Shown here: positions 1-6,206 of the stretch, in pieces
Layout: each line of letters begins with the position of its first letter
Position numbering within the stretch: position 1 is the first letter of the stretch
Assembly (NCBI GenBank): GCA_900546995.1
Contig: URFF01000003.1
Span: 1 to 57,618, forward strand
Reading direction: 5' to 3'
DNA from: an uncultured Sutterella sp.
GTDB lineage: Bacteria > Pseudomonadota > Gammaproteobacteria > Burkholderiales > Burkholderiaceae_F
DNA length: 57,618 bases
Program-made: the position numbers and the translations under genes
Notes under the pieces: generated by a model
Told to the model about the DNA's origin: nothing
Database searches by the model: none
What the model saw: the letters and a program-made list of their open reading frames with translations, nothing else

Positions 1-8
1 GTTTTATT

Positions 9-2309
9 ATGATCATTTTGCCCCCCCCGTTTAAGAAAGCAGCACTAGCGACAGCGCTCTCATTAACCTTTTTGTCTCTTCCGGCACACTCTGAAATTTT
101 GGTGGTTGAGGATTTAACAGGTGAAACCATTTGCCCTGAAGTCAGTCACTTCGAAAATGAAACCGAAATACAACGTTTCGATGGGTTGTCCGTTAACCAT
201 TTAGCCCCTATTGCAAATAGTCAGTTTACGGTTTTTGTTTCCAATTCCCATTTGCAGATCAATGGCGACTCTGCCGGTTTGGTTTACGCAGATACAGAAA
301 AAACGTCTTATCAGGAAGGTAACCATTTTTTCTTGATTCAAAACAAGGGAACATTAGAGCTCAATGGCAATGTTGACGTTAGTATAGAAGTAGCCGAAGA
401 CTTCGAGGAAATCGGAGCGAATTTGCTCTATGTGATGCAAGAATCTAAAGCGTACATCGGTAAAGAAGGATCAACCACAAGAATGTGGGACATTTCTTCA
501 AGTCCTGACCTGATCAGCTCAAAATCCGGTAGCCAAGTGATTTTCCGTTCGACAAACAATCAGTTGGTTGGCACCATGGACACAATGGATCAAAAGGATA
601 CCACGGGTCAAAATGGGATACCGAATTCGATTGTGATTACCTTTTCAGGTCCTGAGGCTTATTGGTTCGGTGATGAAAAATCCTACATGAATTCAGACTG
701 GCAGAAAACGGATCCCGAGGGTTATGCCAATTGGCTGGAGAAAAGTGGTGATCGCTTTGATTTAACTTTTGAAAACGGGGCTCAATGGACTTATATGGGA
801 ATCCAGAGTAGTCGCAACGATCAATTCACGATTCCCAAGAGAATCAGTTCCATTACGCTTAACGGTGGCATTATCAATTTATACGACGCGGATGTTGAAG
901 CCTTTTGGAAAAACATTGGTCTTTGGGATTTGATCCAAAATGAAGATTTTCATATGGACGTGGAAGGTAAACACGACTATGTTCAAATCGGAAATCTGAA
1001 GGGTAGTGGTGGTATTTTCCGTCTGGATTTAAACGGTTACGATAAAACGCAAAGTGACATGATCTATATTGAGGCCGGTGAAGGAACGCATTACTTTGAA
1101 CCGTATAACCTCAATCTGTTGGAAAGCATCACGCCAGAAAATACGTTGACATTCGCTTTGGTTGCTCCAGGCTCAACAGTTCAATTTAAGGATAAGCAAA
1201 ATTTATTGGGTGAGACGCTTTACGATTACGAATTGGAGATTGCTAAGAAACAAGTGACGACAGAGGATATTGAGTCAGCAGACAATGCCTACTGGGATAA
1301 AACGGCATCAATCGTTTCTGAAGAGCAAAAAGATCAGGCGATCAAGATTGATCTATCCGAATTTGACGGGGGTGACAACTGGTTCATCCGACGAGTCACC
1401 CTCAAAGAATCCGCCGCAGCAGTGGGTATGACCGGAGCTGGCTATGCAAGCTACGATGCCGCTATTGAAATGGATCGCCGCGATCGTCGTTTAGCCGAGC
1501 AAGTGCGAGGAGTGGGCGATTCAGATAACGGATTGTGGGTGCGAGTTCACCACGGCAAAAATGGTATTGAAAACCAATATCGTTGGGATCGAACCGGCGC
1601 GACGATCGGCTTTGATCGACAAGTCGGTGATCAAAATCGCTTAGGTGCCTACTTCTCTTATACTGAAGGCGATACGGAATTTTTGGATGTCCGAGGCGAT
1701 GGTGAAATGAAACGCTATGAATTGGCGCTCTTTGATACCTTAACCTTAGGTCAAAATTATTTGGATTTTGTCGCTCGCTTCGGTCATATCAGTAGTGATT
1801 TTTCTGTCGGTAACGTGAGTTACAGTACCTCAGGGTCGTTTGATCAGAATTATGGTGCGCTTTCTGCGGAGTACGGTTATCAACTTCGTGATGAGAACGG
1901 CGTTTTTGTGGAACCGCAATTGCAACTGCAAGTGACCTATGTCGATGGATACAGCTATAAGGCGCAACGCGGAATGCGTGTTGAAGCCGATGATGAAGTC
2001 AGTGTGATTGCTCGTACGGGATTGCGTGCCGGTAGGGACTTTTCAACTGATACTACAGCTGGTTCCTTATATGCTAGGGCCGATCTGTATCATCAATTCA
2101 CCGATGGCCAAAACGCCGTCTTAAGCGATAATATTGGTCATCGATTAGATGAGAATTGGGGTGATAACGATACTTGGGCCTCAATTGGTCTCGGTACGTC
2201 ATGGGTTTGGAAAAATCGTCTGGGACTTCAAGTTGATGTTGAAAAGGTCACGGGCGGGAAAACTGATGACACGTGGTTAATGTCCGGTCGGATCAATTAC
2301 TTGTTCTAA
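9..2309 (+). CDS. Autotransporter with C-terminal beta-barrel (5' end uncertain)
   Basis: This is a type Va secreted surface protein. A hydrophobic signal segment (residues about 8-27, ending in a PAHS-E cleavage-like site) is followed by a short, Asn/Asp-rich, beta-helix-like passenger. From about residue 480 there is a translocator barrel that begins with an SYDAAIEMDRR-type linker and ends in the aromatic terminus INYLF typical of outer membrane barrels. The ATG at position 9 has no visible ribosome binding site, and the frame stays open to the window edge. The real start may therefore lie upstream, possibly with an ESPR as in the giant autotransporter at 29 kb. Eight C residues (21-28) encode the Pro run just before the signal core, so a length change there would switch the frame. 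A terminator hairpin follows the stop. Ligand and target are unknown. The family assignment is firm, the start is not. Confidence 0.85.
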   Translation: MIILPPPFKKAALATALSLTFLSLPAHSEILVVEDLTGETICPEVSHFENETEIQRFDGLSVNHLAPIANSQFTVFVSNSHLQINGDSAGLVYADTEKTSYQEGNHFFLIQNKGTLELNGNVDVSIEVAEDFEEIGANLLYVMQESKAYIGKEGSTTRMWDISSSPDLISSKSGSQVIFRSTNNQLVGTMDTMDQKDTTGQNGIPNSIVITFSGPEAYWFGDEKSYMNSDWQKTDPEGYANWLEKSGDRFDLTFENGAQWTYMGIQSSRNDQFTIPKRISSITLNGGIINLYDADVEAFWKNIGLWDLIQNEDFHMDVEGKHDYVQIGNLKGSGGIFRLDLNGYDKTQSDMIYIEAGEGTHYFEPYNLNLLESITPENTLTFALVAPGSTVQFKDKQNLLGETLYDYELEIAKKQVTTEDIESADNAYWDKTASIVSEEQKDQAIKIDLSEFDGGDNWFIRRVTLKESAAAVGMTGAGYASYDAAIEMDRRDRRLAEQVRGVGDSDNGLWVRVHHGKNGIENQYRWDRTGATIGFDRQVGDQNRLGAYFSYTEGDTEFLDVRGDGEMKRYELALFDTLTLGQNYLDFVARFGHISSDFSVGNVSYSTSGSFDQNYGALSAEYGYQLRDENGVFVEPQLQLQVTYVDGYSYKAQRGMRVEADDEVSVIARTGLRAGRDFSTDTTAGSLYARADLYHQFTDGQNAVLSDNIGHRLDENWGDNDTWASIGLGTSWVWKNRLGLQVDVEKVTGGKTDDTWLMSGRINYLF
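21..28 (+). repeat. C8 homopolymer tract in autotransporter 5' end
   Basis: Eight consecutive C residues lie four codons after the first ATG and immediately before the signal-peptide core of the autotransporter. A tract of this length inside the start of a surface-protein gene is the classical layout of slipped-strand phase variation. Switching itself cannot be seen from one sequence. Confidence 0.6.
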
Positions 2310-2322
2310 TAATCAAAAGATG

Positions 2323-2354
2323 GGCCTCTTTTTCGAACGTCTAAGAGGCCTTTT
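2323..2354 (+). terminator. Rho-independent terminator after autotransporter
   Basis: An 8-bp stem GGCCTCTT/AAGAGGCC with a 12-nt loop is followed by TTTT, starting 13 bases after the stop codon of the first autotransporter. Confidence 0.8.
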
Positions 2355-2588
2355 GGGCTGTGAGCAAAGGTCTTCTACGATACATCATGAAGTCCTTTAC
2401 TCACACCTTGGAATTTGCTTTAGATACGCGCCAATCAAATACACCTTGCTTTTTCAATTCCTTGAATGATTCTCGCAAAAAGTGACTCATTAGCAGTTTG
2501 TCAGTAGATCCTTGTCAAGACATTTCTGAATTTTTAGCTAAAAATTCAAGACGTCTTAATACTCAGTTGGGTGAGGTCATGTTGACTC
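2355..2588. other. Intergenic patch with gene-like remnant and palindrome
   Basis: No convincing gene was found. On the minus strand, 2514-2401 holds an open stretch reading ..TDKLLMSHFLRESFKELKK.. and ending in TGA. It looks protein-like and could be the tail of a decayed gene. A perfect 22-bp palindrome with core AATTTTTAGCTAAAAATT sits at 2527-2548. Neither is assigned a function. Confidence 0.25.
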
Positions 2589-2870
2589 TTAAACCTTTTT
2601 GGTAAAAAGTTTCTCGGGTATTTCGACAATACCAAAGATCCAGCTTTTAAACTCGTCTTGCTTTGCTAAATCTTGAACAGAGGATGGTAATGGGATGGAA
2701 TGCCCCTCATCTAATTCCAATTCAATCCATCCAGTGATGGCCTCTTTAGCATTTTCAACAGCTGAGTCAATTGTTTCTCCAGCTGAAAAACAACCCGGAA
2801 GGTCAGGAACAACGACCCCATAAACATGATTTTGATCGCCAGGCTCGATAGCAATAGGATATTTCATCAT
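2589..2870 (-). CDS. HicB-like antitoxin-family protein (orphan)
   Basis: The protein (about 93 residues) has the HicB-like fold signature. A short N-terminal beta strand (KYPIAIE) is followed by GVVVPDLPGCFSAGETIDSAVENAKEAI, in which the P-D-L-P-G-C-F-S-x-G-x-T core is diagnostic, and then a helix and a WIELELDEG segment. HicB proteins neutralise the HicA mRNA interferase, usually as partners in a two-gene operon. No HicA-like frame was found on the minus strand either upstream (to about 3100) or downstream (to about 2355), so this copy looks orphaned. The start was set at the first of two adjacent ATGs, which begin the conserved domain and have a weak GGCGAG upstream. A longer 110-residue reading from 2921 is possible but adds residues outside the family. 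It lacks an obvious C-terminal ribbon-helix-helix DNA-binding domain. Confidence 0.75.
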   Translation of the reverse strand: MMKYPIAIEPGDQNHVYGVVVPDLPGCFSAGETIDSAVENAKEAITGWIELELDEGHSIPLPSSVQDLAKQDEFKSWIFGIVEIPEKLFTKKV

Positions 2871-2978
2871 CACACTCGCCACAGTTGGGTAGAAGGTCGG
2901 AATTTTCGTCCAACGCAACACTACAGTACCGATAATCTGTTCTTGAAAGCAAAGAAAATGAAAAATAAGGAAAGGTGG

Positions 2979-2993
2979 ATGGTGTCTGGTGAC
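2979..2993. repeat. 15-bp direct repeat, copy 1 (partner spans tRNA-Arg 3' end)
   Basis: The sequence ATGGTGTCTGGTGAC here is identical to 3840-3854, where its right part is the CCA end and acceptor start of tRNA-Arg(CCU). The two copies bracket the DUF1902/HicA pair. This could be an attachment-site-like scar, but at 15 bp it is weak evidence. Confidence 0.4.
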
Positions 2994-3087
2994 GCGTCGA
3001 TCACCGAAGTCGCCTTATTTTCGCGGCTTAAAGATTGATTTTCTAAAAATCCCCACAAAATCCCCCACTTTGTGCAAAAAATAACTA

Positions 3088-3115
3088 TTGATTTTGACCT
3101 TAATTTCGTGATAAT
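3088..3115 (+). promoter_or_regulatory. Putative sigma-70 promoter of the DUF1902/hicA pair
   Basis: TTGATT (3088-3093) and GATAAT (3110-3115) are separated by 16 bp. They lie 23 bases upstream of the antitoxin ATG, which has the ribosome binding site TAGGAGA. Confidence 0.5.
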
Positions 3116-3137
3116 TCTGAACCTATAGGAGATAGTT

Positions 3138-3425
3138 ATGAGTTTCGTTTATCACGTTGGTTGGCCCGGTTGGAAAATTGCGGCTCGACTGGGCGTTCCA
3201 TTAAAAGTAAAGGTATCTGTTTTATTTGATGATGAAGCCAAGGTCTTCGTGGCAGAGTGTATTGATTTTTTGCCTTATTTGGGAATTGTAACGGAAGCGC
3301 CAACCGTTGACGAATTACAGAATAAGCTGACTGGTTTGTTTGAAGAGGCAATGGCAGAGGCATTCAAAGATCATCGACATCATAAATTGTCTTATTCGTT
3401 AACTTTAGTGCCAGCTTCATCATGA
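3138..3425 (+). CDS. DUF1902 / HicB-like antitoxin
   Basis: This 95-residue protein reads KVKVSVLFDDEAKVFVAECIDF in its central part (20 residues quoted start at V25). It then has the segment LGIVTEAPTVDELQNKL, the pattern of the DUF1902/HicB-like antitoxin fold (strand, D-x-E-A-x-V-F-V-A, then an E-A-P-T-x-x-E-L helix). Such proteins bind and block a HicA toxin. Its TGA stop overlaps the ATG of the next gene (ATGA), a hallmark of translational coupling in toxin-antitoxin operons. The order is antitoxin first. A strong ribosome binding site (TAGGAGATAGTT) and a plausible promoter precede it. The partner gene is interrupted by a nonsense codon, so this antitoxin may now be solitary. Confidence 0.7.
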   Translation: MSFVYHVGWPGWKIAARLGVPLKVKVSVLFDDEAKVFVAECIDFLPYLGIVTEAPTVDELQNKLTGLFEEAMAEAFKDHRHHKLSYSLTLVPASS

Positions 3426-3613
3426 ATGGTTATTACAAGATATTAGTTTAGATATTGAAGCGTTACGGTGCTTATTACGTTAGACCCGCAAAAGGCGATC
3501 ACGAAGTTTGGAAGCGTGGAAATCTACAGACAACCGTTGACAAAGGTTGTAATTCGAGACATACAGCGAACGCCGTCTTAAAACAGTTGCAAATTCCTGA
3601 AAGAATCAAATAA
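3422..3613 (+). pseudogene. hicA: hicA-type toxin gene interrupted by an in-frame TAG
   Basis: The frame starts MNGYYKILV, stops at TAG (3449-3451, codon 10), and then continues without further stops to TAA at 3611-3613. The continuation contains RYGAYYVRPAKGDHEVWKR and ends in a helix SRHTANAVLKQLQIPERIK. This matches HicA toxins of the MNGYY...GDHEIW...SRHTANAIL type, small double-stranded-RNA-binding-fold mRNA interferases whose catalytic His lies in the G-D/S-H motif. The His is preserved here. A TTG at 3455 could restart a 52-residue product lacking most of the first helix. The simplest reading is a recently inactivated toxin. A sequencing error at one base, or readthrough of TAG, cannot be excluded. 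Confidence 0.75.
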
Positions 3614-3847
3614 AAAATAACCTCCGGTGGGTTACTTTTGAGTAACATTCATTTTTCTTAGCGATTTTAAAAAGACACAAAAAAGCCACAAAGCGAATAT
3701 CCGTATTTAAGCACAAAACATAAAGAAAAAATACAAAAGACAAAAGAAAGTGAGGGAAAAACAGCTCAAAACCCCTTAATTTACGGGGTATTATCCGCTT
3801 CCGAATGCAAAAGATACGGTAAAAGAAAGAAAAGACAAAATGGTGTC
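3614..3847. other. AT-rich intergenic spacer between hicA remnant and tRNA-Arg
   Basis: No gene was recognised. A weak hairpin (TAACC/GGTTA) follows the hicA remnant at about 3618-3640. At 3768-3789 the arms ACCCC/GGGGT, with a T-tract on the minus strand, could terminate the tRNA-Arg transcript. The rest is A-rich and featureless. Confidence 0.3.
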
Positions 3848-3854
3848 TGGTGAC
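3840..3854. repeat. 15-bp direct repeat, copy 2, overlapping tRNA-Arg 3' end
   Basis: Identical to 2979-2993. The last seven bases of this copy lie inside the tRNA gene (CCA, discriminator and the start of the acceptor stem). Confidence 0.4.
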
Positions 3855-3923
3855 CCCGCCGGGACTCGAACCCGGAACGACAGCTTAGGAGGCTAGCGTG
3901 ATATCCTGTTTCACCACGGGATC
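3848..3923 (-). tRNA. tRNA-Arg (anticodon CCU)
   Basis: The minus strand folds as a 76-nt tRNA. The acceptor stem is GATCCCG/CGGGGTC with one G-U pair, and the T arm is CCGGG-TTCGAGT-CCCGG. The anticodon loop CTCCTAA gives CCU, which decodes the rare Arg codon AGG. The D stem is GTGA/TCAC, and the CCA end is encoded. The 3' end coincides with a 15-bp direct repeat, a common landing position for integrative elements. Confidence 0.95.
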
Positions 3924-4224
3924 AGCCACACAGATCCACACATTGTAATGAAAAAAATCTGAAGCGCTTGTGCGTGTACTCGCGGGCGACCCGTTCTTAT
4001 AGAGAAAAAGCATCAAAAATCAGTCTCTTTCGTGCGTCATTAAACTTTTTCGTTAAAATACCGCTCGTTAATCTTGTCGCCGTTTCTCGCATTAAATGAT
4101 CCGGAATCCCTACGGCATGCGGGCGCGTGACAAAAATAAAAGTTCTGTTTTTTCTGAAATTTCAATCGATGCAATCATTCCTGTGCGAGTGCTGGCACTC
4201 GCGTGGGACGTAAAAAGGGTGAAT
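3924..4224. other. Upstream region of tRNA-Arg and parE
   Basis: This holds the divergent upstream regions of tRNA-Arg (minus) and parE (plus). An in-frame ATG at 4096 would lengthen ParE by 43 residues, but those residues (MIRNPYGMRARDK..) show no family similarity and no good ribosome binding site precedes it. No convincing promoter boxes were identified. Confidence 0.4.
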
Positions 4225-6195
4225 ATGGCTACAGGAAAGCGCGCCGATTATGGCGAGGCGAGTATTAAAGTTCTCAAAGGGTTAGAGCCTGTCAAACAGC
4301 GTCCGGGCATGTACACATTAACGGACAATCCTTTACATATCATTCAGGAAGTCATTGATAACTCAAGCGACGAAGTGCTCGCTGGCGGTGCTTCCCGTAT
4401 TGAGGTGACGCTTCAAGCGGACGGCTCAGTGACTGTGACGGATAACGGTCGTGGCATTCCTGTTGGTATTCATCACGAAGAAGGGGTTCCTGCGGTTGAG
4501 TTAGTGTTCACACGGCTTCACGCCGGTGGCAAATTTGAAAAAGATTCGGGGGGAGCCTATTCCTTTGCCGGTGGTTTGCACGGCGTCGGTGTTTCTGTGA
4601 CGAACGCTTTGTCGACCCGCTTGGAAGTCACGGTTTGGCGTGAAGGCAAAGAGCATCGTATTGTTTTTGCAGCGGGCGATGTCATTGAGCCGCTCACGAG
4701 CATCAAGAGCCCTCGTCCGAAGTCTGCAACCGGCACGCGTGTGCGCGTTTGGCCGGATCCGAAGTATTTTGATAGCCCCAATATTCCCGTTGAGCAATTG
4801 GTTCGCTTGCTGCGATCCAAGGCCGTTTTGATGCCGGGATGCGAAGTGGTCTTCACGAACGAAAAAAATGAAACCACGCAGACTTGGAAATTTGACGGGG
4901 GCTTGCGGGAGTATCTTTTATCTGAATTAAGTGCCGAACCGTTAATTCCTCCCTTTGAAGCCAGTGGCTATGCCGAAGACGAGTCCCAAGGGTTTGCCGT
5001 TGGCGAAGGGGCAAGTTGGGTGGTTGTGTGGCACGAAGAGGGTCAGACCGTTCGCGAAAGTTACGTCAATTTGATTCCGACGCCAGCAGGCGGCACGCAC
5101 GAATCCGGTCTTCGAGAAGGGCTTTATTTGGCGATGAAGGCCTTTATGGAAGCCCATGGCCTCATGCAAAAAAATGTCAAACTCTTAACTGACGACGTTT
5201 TTGCCCGCGCCAGCGCCATTTTGAGCGCCAAAGTGCTTGATCCGCAGTTTCAGGGGCAAACCAAAGAGCGCCTTAATAACCGCGACGCGTTGCGGTTAGT
5301 GAGTAACTTTGTTCGCACGCAGTTCGAGTTTTGGTTAAACGGCCATGTGGATGAAGGCAAAAAACTCGCCGAATTGGTGATCAAACAAGCCCAAGCTCGC
5401 CAAAACTCCGCTAAAAAAGTCACGAAACGCAAAGGCTCAAGCGTTGCCGTTTTACCGGGCAAACTCACGGACTGCGAAAGCGAAGACATTGCTGTGAACG
5501 AACTTTTCCTCGTCGAAGGGGATTCTGCCGGCGGCTCTGCGAAAAAGGGCCGCAATAAAGACTTTCAGGCCATTTTGCCCTTGCGCGGCAAGGTACTCAA
5601 TACCTGGGAAGTCAGTAGCGACCGTATTTTCGCTAACAATGAAATTCACGATATCTCGGTGGCAATCGGTGTGGATCCGCACGGACCCAACGATGATCCG
5701 GATTTGTCGCAATTGCGCTACGGCAAGATTTGCATCATGGCTGATGCCGATGTGGACGGCTCGCACATTCAAGTGTTGCTTTTAACGCTCTTTTTCCGCC
5801 ATTTCCCCGCACTGATTCGCAAGGGACATATTTTTGTGGCCCGGCCTCCGCTTTTCCGTGTGGATGTGCCCAAAACCGGACGAAAGCCGGCTCGAACGAT
5901 CTACTGCTTGGACGATCGGGAATTGGCGACAGAACGCAAAAAGCTCGAAAAAGAAAAAGTGAACATGGAAAAGGTGAAGGTTTCCCGCTTTAAAGGGTTG
6001 GGTGAAATGTCGGATCAACAGCTTTGGGATACGACGTTAAATCCCGAAACCCGTCGCTTGATGCCGGTGACGTTCGGGGACTTGTCCTTGGATGAAAGCC
6101 AAGCCATGTTCGATATGCTCATGGGTCGATCCGAAGCGGCCATGCGTCGCATGTGGATGGAAAATAACGGCGACCAAGTTGAAGTGGATATTTAA
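4225..6195 (+). CDS. parE: DNA topoisomerase IV subunit B
   Basis: ParE is the ATPase subunit of topoisomerase IV. With ParC it decatenates daughter chromosomes and relaxes supercoils. GHKL ATPase motifs are visible: EVIDNSSDE (catalytic Glu and Mg-binding Asn), DNGRGIPV, and the GGLHGVGVSVTNALS lid. The TOPRIM metal site appears as EGDSAGGSAKKGR near residue 430 and DADVDGSHI near residue 506. The length, 656 residues, fits ParE (E. coli 630) and lacks the large insertion of many Gram-negative GyrB proteins. The start was chosen at 4225 because it has AAGGGTG upstream and begins the MATGKRADYGEASI type N-terminus. parC follows after 11 bases, so the two form an operon. Calling it ParE rather than GyrB rests on size and pairing with parC. 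Confidence 0.95.
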   Translation: MATGKRADYGEASIKVLKGLEPVKQRPGMYTLTDNPLHIIQEVIDNSSDEVLAGGASRIEVTLQADGSVTVTDNGRGIPVGIHHEEGVPAVELVFTRLHAGGKFEKDSGGAYSFAGGLHGVGVSVTNALSTRLEVTVWREGKEHRIVFAAGDVIEPLTSIKSPRPKSATGTRVRVWPDPKYFDSPNIPVEQLVRLLRSKAVLMPGCEVVFTNEKNETTQTWKFDGGLREYLLSELSAEPLIPPFEASGYAEDESQGFAVGEGASWVVVWHEEGQTVRESYVNLIPTPAGGTHESGLREGLYLAMKAFMEAHGLMQKNVKLLTDDVFARASAILSAKVLDPQFQGQTKERLNNRDALRLVSNFVRTQFEFWLNGHVDEGKKLAELVIKQAQARQNSAKKVTKRKGSSVAVLPGKLTDCESEDIAVNELFLVEGDSAGGSAKKGRNKDFQAILPLRGKVLNTWEVSSDRIFANNEIHDISVAIGVDPHGPNDDPDLSQLRYGKICIMADADVDGSHIQVLLLTLFFRHFPALIRKGHIFVARPPLFRVDVPKTGRKPARTIYCLDDRELATERKKLEKEKVNMEKVKVSRFKGLGEMSDQQLWDTTLNPETRRLMPVTFGDLSLDESQAMFDMLMGRSEAAMRRMWMENNGDQVEVDI

Positions 6196-6206
6196 GGAGA
6201 GCCGCC

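Noticed and set aside
2826..3038. 70-codon plus-strand ORF opposite the HicB-like gene
   Set aside because: It overlaps the antisense of a recognisable HicB domain and has no ribosome binding site or similarity.
4096..4224. Upstream ATG extending ParE by 43 residues
   Set aside because: The extension has no similarity to ParE and no good ribosome binding site. The ATG at 4225 has AAGGGTG and starts the normal N-terminus.
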